A stretch of 38,629 bases of DNA from Actinomycetales bacterium Actino_02 (GCA_001603275.1 LUYM01000015.1:1-38629), one strand, 5' to 3'; positions 1 to 7,572 are shown, numbered from the stretch's first letter. A program made the numbers and translations. Notes: a model not told the origin generated them from the sequence alone.

Positions 1-978
1 CGAGTGATGCAGGCCGCCGACTCGATCATCTGGCTGCCCGGCGACGGCCGCCTGGTTCACGGCGACCCCCGCCAGGTCCTGGCCCAGGCCAGCGTCCGCC
101 CGCCGCTGGCCGAGCTGGCCCGTGCCACCGGCTGGGCCGAGGTGCCACTGAGCGTCCGCGAAGCCCGCCGCCGAGTGCTCGCCGAAGGAATCTTCCCCTC
201 ACCACCTCCGTCGCGGCCGGCCGTGACCGGACCGATCGCACTGGCCGCCCACGGCATCGAGGTTCACTACGGCCACACCACCGCAGTCGCCGGGGTCGAC
301 CTTGAGCTGCCGGTCGGCTCGATCACCACGCTGCTCGGCCGCAACGGTGCCGGTAAGTCGTCGCTGCTGTGGGCGCTGCAAGGAGCGGTGAGCTGCGTCG
401 GCGAGATCTCGGTGGACGGCCAGGACCCGCGCCGGCTGAACGCGACCCAGGCACGTCGGCTAGTCACCCTGGTTCCGCAGACCGCGGCCGACCTGCTGTA
501 CCTGCCCAGTGTGGCCGCGGAATGTGAGCAGGCCGACCGGGAGAGTGAAGCCGAGCCGGGCACCACCGCCGCACTGCTCGACTCGCTGGGGGTGCGGCTG
601 GATCCGGACCGGGACCCACGAGACCTCTCCGAGGGGCAGCGACTCGCCTTGGTCTTGGCCGTCCAGCTCGCGGCCCGTCCGCCGGTGCTGCTGCTGGACG
701 AGCCGACCCGCGGCCTGGACTACCGGGCCAAGGCCGAGTTGCGCCGGATCATCGCCGAGCTGGCCGGCACCGGCGTGGCCGTCCTGATCAGCACCCACGA
801 TGTCGAGTTCGCGGCGGCCACCAGCCAGCGCACCGTCCTGATGTCCGACGGTGAGCTGATCGCCGACGGCCCGACGGCCGCCCTGCTGATCTCATCTCCT
901 GCCTACGCCCCGCAGATGGCCAAGGTCTTCGCCCCGGCCCGGATCCTCACCCCCGACGACGTCGCCCGGGGGTTGTGA
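1..978 (+). CDS. ECF-type ABC transporter, double ATPase subunit (5' truncated)
   Basis: ATP-binding subunit of an energy-coupling-factor importer, which powers uptake of a vitamin or similar micronutrient. The frame is already open at base 1 (RVMQAAD), and residues 1-30 read like the end of a first nucleotide-binding domain, so the gene begins outside the window and is probably a two-domain EcfA. The visible second domain has Walker A GRNGAGKS (residues 113-120 of the visible part), Q-loop VPQ (158-160), signature LSEGQ in place of LSGGQ (209-213), Walker B VLLLDEP (229-235) and H-loop His266. The stop TGA overlaps the ATG of the next gene (TGATG), which implies translational coupling to the S component. 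The family call is strong; the substrate is unknown. Confidence 0.88.
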   Translation, partial: RVMQAADSIIWLPGDGRLVHGDPRQVLAQASVRPPLAELARATGWAEVPLSVREARRRVLAEGIFPSPPPSRPAVTGPIALAAHGIEVHYGHTTAVAGVDLELPVGSITTLLGRNGAGKSSLLWALQGAVSCVGEISVDGQDPRRLNATQARRLVTLVPQTAADLLYLPSVAAECEQADRESEAEPGTTAALLDSLGVRLDPDRDPRDLSEGQRLALVLAVQLAARPPVLLLDEPTRGLDYRAKAELRRIIAELAGTGVAVLISTHDVEFAAATSQRTVLMSDGELIADGPTAALLISSPAYAPQMAKVFAPARILTPDDVARGL

Positions 979-1757
979 TGGAGACCCGACGCTCCCAAGT
1001 CGCGATGGCTGCCGCCGTCGTGATCGGTGCGGTCGCCTTCAGCTGGCCGCTCTTCCTGCGCCCGGAGTCGGGGATGTCACCGACCCAGGCACCGATCATG
1101 TTCGCGATCGCGCTGTCCACCGTGCTGGCGGTGGTGCTCTCTGAGGTGGCCGGCGGACGGATGGACGCCCGCACCCTGGCCATGCTGGGCGTCCTGGCTG
1201 CGGTGGGGACGGTGCTGCGCCCGCTGAGCGCAGGGACGGCCGGCTTCGAGCTGATCTTCTTCCTGATGATCTTGGCCGGTCGGGTGTTCGGGGCCGGCTT
1301 CGGCTTCGCGTTGGGCGCGATCACGCTGTTCACCTCGGCCTTGATCACCTCCGGCGTCGGACCGTGGCTGCCCTACCAGATGCTCGCTGCGGGCTTCGTC
1401 GGCCTGTTCGCCGGGCTGCTGCCAAAGGCGCGAGGCTGGACCGAGATCTGGCTGCTGGCCGGCTACGGCATGGTCTCGGCCTTCGCCTACGGCTGGGTGA
1501 TGGACTTCTCGTTCTGGCCGTTCGGCATCGGCAACGAGACCCAGATCTCCTTCGATGCAACGCTGGGGCCGCTGGAGAACCTGCATCGGTTCATGCTGTA
1601 CAACATCGCCACCTCAATGGGGTGGAATCTGGGCCGGGCGCTCACCAATGCCGTGTTGATCGTCCTGCTGGGAATCCCGCTGCTGCGAGTCCTGCGCCAG
1701 GCCGCACGTCCGGCCGCCTTTGCGGAGGCAATTGCCGCACCGACCCGAGCGGAATAG
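978..1757 (+). CDS. ECF transporter S component (substrate-binding membrane subunit)
   Basis: Integral membrane protein of 259 residues with about six hydrophobic segments, directly coupled to the ECF ATPase upstream. The ATG at 978 overlaps the preceding stop; an in-frame GTG three bases earlier is the alternative. The sequence has the Ala/Gly-rich helices and the aromatic loop (MDFSFWPFG, about residues 175-183) typical of S components that capture a vitamin or its precursor and toggle in the membrane. It is longer than the usual 180-200 residues of classical S proteins and resembles the larger actinobacterial kind, some of which are proposed to carry cobalamin precursors. No riboswitch or pathway gene nearby identifies the ligand, so the substrate is left open. 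Confidence 0.8.
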   Translation: METRRSQVAMAAAVVIGAVAFSWPLFLRPESGMSPTQAPIMFAIALSTVLAVVLSEVAGGRMDARTLAMLGVLAAVGTVLRPLSAGTAGFELIFFLMILAGRVFGAGFGFALGAITLFTSALITSGVGPWLPYQMLAAGFVGLFAGLLPKARGWTEIWLLAGYGMVSAFAYGWVMDFSFWPFGIGNETQISFDATLGPLENLHRFMLYNIATSMGWNLGRALTNAVLIVLLGIPLLRVLRQAARPAAFAEAIAAPTRAE

Positions 1758-1819
1758 TCACCCAGGTAGCAGGGTTGAGGCGAATGATTGCCATAGACCG
1801 CTACGAAGGGAAAACGAAG

Positions 1820-2428
1820 ATGGCTTACACGCTGCCCGATCTCGACTACGACTACGGCGCACTGGCGCCGTACATCTCTGGCGAGATCATGGAGCTGCAC
1901 CACAGCAAGCACCACGCTGCCTATGTGGCCGGCGCGAACACCGCACTGGAGAAGCTCGCCGAGGCCCGCGACAAGGCCGATTTCGCAGCCGTCCCCAAGC
2001 TGGAGAAGGATCTGGCCTTCCACCTGGGTGGCCACATCAACCACTCGGTGTTCTGGAAGAACATGTCGCCCAACGGCGGCGGCGAACCGGACGGTGAGGT
2101 CGGCACCGCGATCGACGAGTACTTCGGCTCCTTCGCCGGGTTCAAGGGCCAGTTCGAGGCGGCCGCCAACTCCCTGCAGGGCTCCGGCTGGGCGATGCTC
2201 GTCTGGGACACCCTGGGCAAGCGGCTCAACATCAACCAGCTCTACGACCAGCAGAACAACCTGCCCGTCGGCCAGTTGCCGCTGCTCCAACTCGACATGT
2301 GGGAGCACGCCTTCTACCTGCAGTACAAGAACGTCAAGGCTGACTACGTGAAGTCGTGGTGGAACGTGGTCAACTGGGCCGATGTCGCGCAGCGGCTGGC
2401 CAAGGCGAAGGCCGCCGACATCCTCTGA
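1820..2428 (+). CDS. sodA: Superoxide dismutase, Fe/Mn family
   Basis: Cytoplasmic enzyme of 202 residues converting superoxide to oxygen and hydrogen peroxide. The metal ligands are visible: His27 (in MELHHSKHH), His75 (in GGHINH), Asp159 and His163 (in LDMWEHAFY). Gly70-Gly71 replaces the Ala-Gln pair of classical Fe enzymes. Gln144 stands where the mycobacterial Fe enzyme and, from memory, the propionibacterial cambialistic enzyme carry His (YDQQ rather than YDHQ), which points towards manganese use. The ATG follows a purine-rich AAGGGAAAACGAAG stretch. No signal peptide. The gene is monocistronic-looking, between the ECF genes and the rpf pair, and a 13-base inverted repeat starts 21 bases after its stop. 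Confidence 0.97.
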   Translation: MAYTLPDLDYDYGALAPYISGEIMELHHSKHHAAYVAGANTALEKLAEARDKADFAAVPKLEKDLAFHLGGHINHSVFWKNMSPNGGGEPDGEVGTAIDEYFGSFAGFKGQFEAAANSLQGSGWAMLVWDTLGKRLNINQLYDQQNNLPVGQLPLLQLDMWEHAFYLQYKNVKADYVKSWWNVVNWADVAQRLAKAKAADIL

Positions 2429-2448
2429 CCGAGGGCTGACTGACACCG

Positions 2449-2536
2449 AATCCCCCAGGGAGATTCCTGAGAGAAGTTGACCGATCTCTCAGGATCGGGC
2501 AGGCTGGTTGAACCAGTTGCCTATCCCTGGGGGATT
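2449..2536 (+). promoter_or_regulatory. 13-base inverted repeat enclosing the first rpf promoter and its SD
   Basis: AATCCCCCAGGGA (2449-2461) is the exact reverse complement of TCCCTGGGGGATT (2524-2536). The right arm contains the purine stretch GGGGGA that serves as ribosome-binding site for the TTG start at 2541. A transcript reading through from sodA could fold the two arms together and mask that site. A transcript starting at the local promoter (about 2512) lacks the left arm and would stay open. It may also end sodA transcription. The fold and function are inferred. Confidence 0.55.
2466..2505 (+). promoter_or_regulatory. Promoter with 9-10-9 dyad upstream of first rpf gene
   Basis: TTGACC (2477-2482) and CAGGCT (2500-2505) are separated by 17 bases. 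The -35 box lies inside a dyad, CCTGAGAGA (2466-2474) and TCTCTCAGG (2485-2493). The arrangement recurs almost base for base at 3643-3682 before the second rpf gene, so it is probably a common regulated promoter. The first base of the -10 is C rather than T in both copies. The binding protein is unknown. Confidence 0.65.
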
Positions 2537-2540
2537 TCTC

Positions 2541-3623
2541 TTGGCTTTCAAGCACCTCGCCACTGCTGCGGTGACGCTGGCTCTGACCGGCGGCGGCATC
2601 GCCACCGGCGCCGCGCTGCACAAGGACGTCCGGCTGGTCGTGGACGGAGTGGAGCGCCCCGCTTCCACCTTCGCCCTCACCGTCGCCGACGTCCTGTCGG
2701 CCAATGGAGTCACGGTGTCCGGACAGGACGAAGTCTCCCCCGCCCCACAGAGCGCCGTCGCCGACGGTTCGGTGATCACGGTCCGCTACGCCAAGCCGAT
2801 CACGCTGACCCTGGACGGCTCGCAGGGCACCTTCATCACCACCGAGGTGGAGCTGGCCGACGCGCTGGCCGCCCGGGTTCCCGACCTGAACCGCGCCTGG
2901 ACGTCTGTGGCCCTGGCCAGCCCGGTGCCGCGCTCCGGCCTGGAGGTCACGGTGAGCACCCCGAAGCAGGTGCGCCTGGTCGCCGACGGCAAGACCCGCA
3001 CGCTGACCACCAATGCCAACACGGTTGCCGACCTGCTCACCGAGCAGGGTCTGACCACCTCCCTGGCCGATCGGGTGAGCCCGCTGCCGACGGAAGTGCT
3101 CGCCGAGGGTGACAAGGTCGTCCTGCGACGAGTCTCGATCTCGGAGAAGGCCACCACCGAGTCGGTGCCGTTCTCGGTCACCAAGAAGTCCGATTCCAGC
3201 CTGTGGCTCGGTGAATCCCGCGTAGTCAGCACGGGAAAGAAGGGCAAGGCCGCCCGTGTCTATCGGACGACCGTGATCGACGGCAAGCAGACCAGCCGCG
3301 AGCTGGTCAGCGAGACGATTCTGGCCAAGCCGGTCACTCAGGTGATCGCCGTCGGCACCAAGGTCACCGGCAACGGAGCTGGGATCAACCTGGCCCGCGC
3401 GTCCATGTGGGACCGGATCGCTCGCTGCGAGTCCGGCGGCAACTGGTCGATCAACACCGGAAACGGCTACTACGGCGGCCTGCAGTTCAACCTGGCGTCC
3501 TGGAAGGCCAACGGCGGACGCGACTTCGCGGCCTACCCGCACCAGGCGAGCCGGGCCGAACAAATCACCGTTGCCAACCGTTACTACGCCAAGGCCGGCA
3601 CTCGTCCCTGGACCTGCGCCTGA
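2541..3623 (+). CDS. rpfB: Resuscitation-promoting factor, RpfB architecture
   Basis: Exported or membrane-anchored muralytic enzyme that cleaves peptidoglycan and promotes regrowth and division. I choose TTG 2541 because GGGGGA lies about seven bases upstream and the N-terminus then begins with MAFKHLATAAVTLAL, a signal or anchor helix; a TTG at 2508 would add 11 residues with no clear ribosome site. Order over 360 residues: hydrophobic anchor (6-26), three DUF348 repeats (about 28-210), a G5 domain (about 210-285) and the C-terminal lysozyme-like Rpf domain (288-360). The catalytic Glu297 is in ARCESGGNW, and the Cys pair of the fold is present. This is the architecture of M. tuberculosis RpfB, but without a lipobox. 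A paralogue follows directly. Confidence 0.92.
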   Translation: MAFKHLATAAVTLALTGGGIATGAALHKDVRLVVDGVERPASTFALTVADVLSANGVTVSGQDEVSPAPQSAVADGSVITVRYAKPITLTLDGSQGTFITTEVELADALAARVPDLNRAWTSVALASPVPRSGLEVTVSTPKQVRLVADGKTRTLTTNANTVADLLTEQGLTTSLADRVSPLPTEVLAEGDKVVLRRVSISEKATTESVPFSVTKKSDSSLWLGESRVVSTGKKGKAARVYRTTVIDGKQTSRELVSETILAKPVTQVIAVGTKVTGNGAGINLARASMWDRIARCESGGNWSINTGNGYYGGLQFNLASWKANGGRDFAAYPHQASRAEQITVANRYYAKAGTRPWTCA

Positions 3624-3642
3624 GTCAGGACCTCAGAAGTTT

Positions 3643-3682
3643 CCTGAGAAAACTTGACCATTCTCTCAGGATGGGGCAGGCT
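3643..3682 (+). promoter_or_regulatory. Promoter with dyad upstream of second rpf gene
   Basis: CCTGAGAAA (3643-3651) and TCTCTCAGG (3662-3670) flank TTGACC (3654-3659), with CAGGCT at 3677-3682 after 17 bases. About 38 of 43 positions match the first rpf promoter. The left half also forms AAGTTT-N7-AAACTT, a pattern seen again at 21122-21140. It lies between the two rpf genes, so the second is transcribed independently at least in part. Confidence 0.65.
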
Positions 3683-3721
3683 GAAAAGCGCTTCGCCCCT
3701 CGAGATCCCCGGACGGAACCT

Positions 3722-4546
3722 GTGAAGAAGACCCTGATCGGCTTGGCGCTGACCCTCTCCTTGGTCGGCGCGCCCGCCACGATCGCCGAGGCCATCGCCC
3801 CGATCGACACCGCCACCGTGGCCGCCACCACTGTCGTGACCGGCAGCGAGGCCACCGCCAATCTCACCGCCAAGGCCAAGTGGATCCGGCTGAAGGTGGG
3901 CACCAGCAAGGCGAAATGGCTCAAGACTCGCGCGGTCACCGTCGCCGACCTGCTGCTGGATCGTCAGATCACGCTCGGTCCCGATGACTACGTGAAGCCG
4001 GCCCTGGACACGGTGCTGAAGAAGAAGATGAAGATCACCGTCTACCGGGTGGTCACCACCACGACGACCGTCACCGAGACGATCCCCTTCGAGGTGACCA
4101 AGATCCCCAACGACACCATGCGCAAGGGCACCAAGAAGGTGATCACCCCCGGCCAGCTCGGTTCGGCCGAGCGGACCTACACCATCACCACCTCCAACGG
4201 GAAGACCACGGCCAAGCTGCTGGTCAGCGAGAACGTCCTGGTGGCGCCGGTGACGGCCGTGATCGAGGTCGGCACCAAGGGCAAGGCGCTCAATACGGCG
4301 CGCTCATCGATGTGGTCCAAGATCGCCAAGTGTGAGTCCGGCGGTCGCTGGCACATCAACACCGGCAACGGCTACTACGGCGGACTCCAGTTCAACCTGG
4401 CCACCTGGCGCGCGATTGGCGGCCGCGACTTCGCCGCCAAGCCACATAAGGCCAGCAAGGCCGAGCAGATCACCGTAGCCAACCGACTCTACGCCAAGCG
4501 CGGCGTCCAGCCCTGGGGCGGCTGCGGCAAGAAGGCCACTCGCTGA
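3722..4546 (+). CDS. Second resuscitation-promoting factor with G5 and Rpf domains
   Basis: Secreted wall hydrolase of 274 residues and paralogue of the preceding gene. GTG 3722 gives MKKTLIGLALTLSLVGAPATIAEA, a good Sec signal peptide with an AEA-type cleavage site near residue 24. A single DUF348 repeat (about 52-110) is followed by a G5 domain (about 110-190) and the Rpf catalytic domain (196-274) with Glu205 in AKCESGGRW. Compared with its neighbour it lacks two DUF348 repeats, has a cleavable rather than anchor-like N-terminus and is unusually rich in Lys and Thr. Duplication followed by domain loss is a reasonable reading. A terminator hairpin follows. Confidence 0.92.
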   Translation: MKKTLIGLALTLSLVGAPATIAEAIAPIDTATVAATTVVTGSEATANLTAKAKWIRLKVGTSKAKWLKTRAVTVADLLLDRQITLGPDDYVKPALDTVLKKKMKITVYRVVTTTTTVTETIPFEVTKIPNDTMRKGTKKVITPGQLGSAERTYTITTSNGKTTAKLLVSENVLVAPVTAVIEVGTKGKALNTARSSMWSKIAKCESGGRWHINTGNGYYGGLQFNLATWRAIGGRDFAAKPHKASKAEQITVANRLYAKRGVQPWGGCGKKATR

Positions 4547-4557
4547 CCACCTGAGCC

Positions 4558-4601
4558 AACGCCCCCAGACCGACACTTCCCCCGAGCGGCCTGGGGGCGT
4601 T
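4558..4601 (+). terminator. Hairpin terminator after second rpf gene
   Basis: AACGCCCCCAG (4558-4568) pairs perfectly with CTGGGGGCGTT (4591-4601), an 11-base stem starting 11 bases after the rpf stop, followed by a short pyrimidine stretch (GCCTTTCCCC). Confidence 0.75.
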
Positions 4602-4718
4602 GCCTTTCCCCGAACTGCCCCCACCCAGGCAGAGGTACCCGCCGGACAACGGAGTCGGGGCGGGGAGACCGTTCGAAGACCTAGAGCAGAACCCAATCCC
4701 CGCCCAGCTGGGACCATC

Positions 4719-4783
4719 GGGGACGGTTCCATTACCGTCCGCCCTTGCCAGCCCACACCCCGGGGACGGTTCCATTACCGTCC
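4719..4783. repeat. Two direct copies of the GGACGGT/ACCGTCC REP-like repeat
   Basis: Identical 22-base units at 4719-4740 and 4762-4783 contain the dyad GGACGGTtccattACCGTCC. Both continue into GCCCTTG(C/T)CAGC(C/T)CAC, so the repeated unit is about 40 bases. They lie between the convergent rpf and tetR genes. The preceding 4602-4718 shows no gene or obvious structure. Confidence 0.85.
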
Positions 4784-4790
4784 GCCCTTG

Positions 4791-5363
4791 TCAGCTCACC
4801 CCGGCCACGCCCCGCAAGCCCGCCAACATCACGTCCAACCCGAACTCAAAGGCTTCATCGACGCTGCCACCGAGGCCGAAGGATCCCTGCCCCTCCATCC
4901 GGACGAAGCCGGTGAGCCACGCCGTCAGGGTGCGGGCGGCCGGCAAAGATCGCTGTGCACCGACCAGTTGCGTTGTCACCGCCAGGAGCGGCGCCACGCT
5001 GCGAACGACCTCCTCGGGGTCGGGCGCCATGCCGTCGGGCAGCGGGCTGAACACCAGCACCAGCAGGCTGGATTCGGACATCGCGAAGCGCCGGAGCGTC
5101 CGCGCCATCTCGCGTAGGTCCGCCTCAGGGTCGCCGGCCCCCACTCCCTGAGCCAGCGCCGCCCCCAGTTCGGCCAGTAGGTCGGTGGCCACCAGCCGGA
5201 CCAGGGCCGCTCGACTCGGCACCCGCTTGTAGAGCGAGGGGGCTCGGACGCCCACCAGCTCGGCCACTCGGGCCATGGTGAGGCCCTCCAGCCCGTCCGT
5301 GGCAACGAGGCGCCTTCCGGCGGCGAGGATCTGCTCGACGGACGTACGCGCCGGGGTAGGCAT
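4791..5363 (-). CDS. TetR/AcrR-family transcriptional regulator
   Basis: DNA-binding repressor of 190 residues. The helix-turn-helix is at about residues 22-52 (LTMARVAELVGVRAPSLYKR), followed by a helical ligand-binding/dimerisation domain resembling TetR C-terminal family 33. I start at ATG 5363 (MPTPARTSVEQI): its upstream mRNA reads GGAAAGGGGGCAGCA, a strong ribosome site. The in-frame ATG at 5402 would add 13 residues and put an operator copy inside the gene. It is divergent from the DUF2568-MBL pair and the gap holds two tandem inverted repeats, so it probably represses that pair and itself. The inducer is unknown. Confidence 0.88.
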   Translation of the reverse strand: MPTPARTSVEQILAAGRRLVATDGLEGLTMARVAELVGVRAPSLYKRVPSRAALVRLVATDLLAELGAALAQGVGAGDPEADLREMARTLRRFAMSESSLLVLVFSPLPDGMAPDPEEVVRSVAPLLAVTTQLVGAQRSLPAARTLTAWLTGFVRMEGQGSFGLGGSVDEAFEFGLDVMLAGLRGVAGVS

Positions 5364-5383
5364 TGCTGCCCCCTTTCCAGGTT

Positions 5384-5422
5384 GGCTATTGCTCGTAGCC
5401 ATGATAGCTAGGTAACGTAGCC
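5384..5422. promoter_or_regulatory. Tandem TetR operator candidates
   Basis: GGCTA-N7-TAGCC at 5384-5400 and AGCTA-N7-TAGCC at 5406-5422 are two 17-base inverted repeats exactly 22 bases apart, about two helical turns. They sit between the divergent tetR and DUF2568 genes, where a TetR protein would bind as paired dimers. Confidence 0.7.
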
Positions 5423-5441
5423 ATCACAAGAAGGAGCTTCG

Positions 5442-5780
5442 ATGATCAACCTCGCCATGAGATTCGCCCTGGAGCTGGCCGGAGTTGCCACGGCCGCCTA
5501 CCTGGGCTCATACATCGTCCCGTCCGGCTGGCGGCTCGTCGGCGGGATCGCTGGAGCCGTCGCTCTGGCCACAGTCTGGGGGATCTTCCTGGCCCCCAGA
5601 GCGAACAGCCCGATTCCGCTGACGGCTCGTGAGCTGATCGGCACCGTCCTGCTGCTCGCCGTGGCCGCCGGCCTGGCAGCGGCCGGCCAGCTGTGGCTGG
5701 GGCTGGGCTTCGGGGCACTGCTGATCGCGAACCAGGCCGCCTTGCTGCTGATCGGCCCCCGCACCGGTGAGTTCGCATGA
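5442..5780 (+). CDS. YrdB-like DUF2568 membrane protein
   Basis: Small integral membrane protein of 112 residues with four predicted hydrophobic helices (about 5-25, 31-50, 63-82 and 85-105), matching the general look of the YrdB/DUF2568 family, whose function is unknown. ATG 5442 is preceded by a strong AAGGAG seven bases upstream. Its TGA overlaps the ATG of the MBL gene (ATGA at 5777-5780), so the two are translationally coupled and probably act together. The TetR-type operators lie directly upstream. Confidence 0.82.
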   Translation: MINLAMRFALELAGVATAAYLGSYIVPSGWRLVGGIAGAVALATVWGIFLAPRANSPIPLTARELIGTVLLLAVAAGLAAAGQLWLGLGFGALLIANQAALLLIGPRTGEFA

Positions 5781-6496
5781 AGCTCGCCGAAGGACTGCAC
5801 CGGATCGGCAACGACCTGGTCGCCTGCCATCTGATCGCCACCCCGGACGGCCTAACGCTGGTCGACGCCGGTCTGGCCGGTCACTGGTCGGCCTTGCGGC
5901 GCGAGCTGGGCCTGATCGGGGCCGACCCCGAAGACATCAGGGCCGTCATCCTCACCCACGGCGACTCCGATCACATCGGCTTCGCCGAACGGCTGCGGCG
6001 CGAGCATGGCGTGCCGGTCTACGTCCACACCGCCGATGCCGGCCGCGCCACCGGTGGGCCCAAGCCCGAGACCGGCTGGGGCAAGACCCGTCCGCTCGCG
6101 GTGGCCCAGTTTCTCGGCTATGCGGCCACCCACGGCGGACTGAGCACCGAGTGGCTGACCGAGGTGACCAGCTTCGACGCTCCGGCCATCCTGGACGTCC
6201 CCGGCCGGCCACAGGTGATCGGACTGCCCGGGCACTCCCCGGGCAGCGTGGCCTTTCAGTTCGCCGACGTCGGCGCACTGTTCGTCGGCGACGCATTGAC
6301 CACTCGCAATGTGCTCACCGGACGTCGCGGCCTGGCCCCGGCGCCGTTCACCGACGAGCCTGCCCAGGCGCAACAGGCCCTCAGCGCGCTGACCAGCCTG
6401 GACGCGCAATGGCTGATCCCTGGTCACGGGCCGGTCGCTCGCGACGTCGCCCTCGCCGAGCTGCCCGCGCTCATCGCTGCCGGCTCGCTAGCCTGA
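5777..6496 (+). CDS. MBL-fold metallo-hydrolase with variant metal motif
   Basis: Cytoplasmic metallo-beta-lactamase-fold hydrolase of 239 residues, substrate unknown. The first metal motif reads THGDSDHIG (His61, Asp63, Asp65, His66) where most relatives have HxHxDH, so the second histidine is replaced by aspartate. Later metal positions are conserved: His in GLPGHSPGS (about 154), Asp in FVGDAL (about 173) and His in IPGHGP (about 217). The start overlaps the end of the DUF2568 gene. The TetR control suggests a detoxification or stress role, but the sequence does not show one. Confidence 0.85.
   Translation: MKLAEGLHRIGNDLVACHLIATPDGLTLVDAGLAGHWSALRRELGLIGADPEDIRAVILTHGDSDHIGFAERLRREHGVPVYVHTADAGRATGGPKPETGWGKTRPLAVAQFLGYAATHGGLSTEWLTEVTSFDAPAILDVPGRPQVIGLPGHSPGSVAFQFADVGALFVGDALTTRNVLTGRRGLAPAPFTDEPAQAQQALSALTSLDAQWLIPGHGPVARDVALAELPALIAAGSLA
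6489..6494 (+). promoter_or_regulatory. Leaderless -10 of the VOC gene
   Basis: TAGCCT followed by six bases and then the ATG at 6501. It overlaps the last codons of the MBL gene (stop 6494-6496). The spacing puts transcription start on or next to the start codon. No ribosome-binding site is present, which agrees with a leaderless mRNA. Confidence 0.6.
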
Positions 6497-6500
6497 ATCC

Positions 6501-6851
6501 ATGCAGATCGTCGGCCTGAGCTTCGCCGGTACCGCGACCGCCGCCCACCAGCAGATGAGCGCCTTCCTCAGCGAGGTGTTCGGGCTGAGCCCCGTCCGCC
6601 TGGACGGCAACACCGCCGAGTTCTTCCGACTGGCCGACGGCAGCTACTTCGCCGTCTCGGAGCCGGGCGAGCTGGGTGAGACGCACCGCTCGGTCGGCTT
6701 CGAAGTGGACGACCTGGACGCCGCCATCGCCGAGCTGCGCGCTCGAGGCATCCAGACCGACGACGAGCCGTCCGGCAACTCCGAACTGCGTTACGCCCAC
6801 TTCGTCGCCCCCGACGGGCGGCTCTACGAACTCATCGAACGCCGGGCATAG
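6501..6851 (+). CDS. VOC (glyoxalase/bleomycin-resistance) family protein
   Basis: Single-domain protein of 116 residues with the beta-alpha-beta-beta-beta pattern of the vicinal-oxygen-chelate fold: MQIVGLSFAG, a helix with FLSEVFGL, then FFRLADGSYFAVSE, SVGFEVDDLDAAI and HFVAPDGRLYELIE. The last strand carries the usual Tyr-Glu pair (YELIE, Glu112), a likely metal ligand. Such proteins act as lyases, dioxygenases or drug-binding proteins; the reaction here is unknown. It follows the MBL gene by four bases yet appears to have its own leaderless promoter. Confidence 0.85.
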   Translation: MQIVGLSFAGTATAAHQQMSAFLSEVFGLSPVRLDGNTAEFFRLADGSYFAVSEPGELGETHRSVGFEVDDLDAAIAELRARGIQTDDEPSGNSELRYAHFVAPDGRLYELIERRA

Positions 6852-6930
6852 TCCGCCTTGCCGGCGCCACCCGGAATACCGTCCGGCCGGGCGTGGTTGG
6901 ACAAGTGAACCGACAACCGAAAGCAGGACG

Positions 6931-7572
6931 ATGAAGATCACAGTGCTGGGCGGCACCGGGTACGGTGGCGCGGCAGTGGCGGCCGAGGCGGCCAAGCGTG
7001 GACATCAGGTGACAGCGGTCAGCCGTCGAGCACCGAAGGAAGCCATCGACGGCGTCACCTACCTCACCGGAGACCTGCTGGATGTCGACTTCCTGACCCA
7101 GGCGGTCGACGGCGCGGACGTGGTCTTTGAGGCGCTCTCGCCGCGCGGCGACATGGCCGACAAGGCCGAGCTCGTCTTCAGCGAGGCCGGACGGCTCGCT
7201 GCCGAACACGGTTTCCGCTACGGAGTCCTCGGCGGCGTCTCCTCCGTTCTGGTGGCACCCGACGGCCCCCGACTGTTCGACGTGATGAACCCGCCCGCCG
7301 ACGTGCTCCCCGAGATCCTGGTCGGCCTGCGCAAGCTGGACGCCCTGAAGCAGGCGCCCGCCGAACTGGACTGGTTCTACGTGAGCCCCGCGGCCGAGTT
7401 CGGGTCGTGGCTGTCCAGCCCGATCACCGGCAACTACCGGATCAGCGACGACGTGCTGATCTCCGACGAGAACGGCAAGTCGGAGATCTCCGCCGCCGAC
7501 CTGGCCCTGGCCGTCCTGGACGAGATCGAACAGCCGACCCACACCCGGCGCCGCTTCCACGTCGCCCACTAA
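6931..7572 (+). CDS. NAD(P)-binding Rossmann protein (NmrA/atypical SDR type)
   Basis: Protein of 213 residues with an N-terminal dinucleotide-binding motif, VLGGTGYGG (residues 5-13), followed by TAVSRR, where an Arg pair could bind the NADP phosphate. Asp in TGDLLD and the later FDVMNPP and DWFYVSPAAEF segments fit the NmrA/SDR-like group of putative NADH-flavin reductases. No YxxxK pair is obvious, so it may be a sensor or an atypical reductase. The ATG has AGCAGGACG upstream. It is the last plus-strand gene before the ribosomal operon and is followed by a shared terminator. Confidence 0.82.
   Translation: MKITVLGGTGYGGAAVAAEAAKRGHQVTAVSRRAPKEAIDGVTYLTGDLLDVDFLTQAVDGADVVFEALSPRGDMADKAELVFSEAGRLAAEHGFRYGVLGGVSSVLVAPDGPRLFDVMNPPADVLPEILVGLRKLDALKQAPAELDWFYVSPAAEFGSWLSSPITGNYRISDDVLISDENGKSEISAADLALAVLDEIEQPTHTRRRFHVAH

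Noticed and set aside
1364-2428. Longer frame joining sequence upstream to SodA
   Set aside because: The added N-terminus is out of frame with the S component and Arg-rich; ATG 1820 gives the standard SOD start with a ribosome site.
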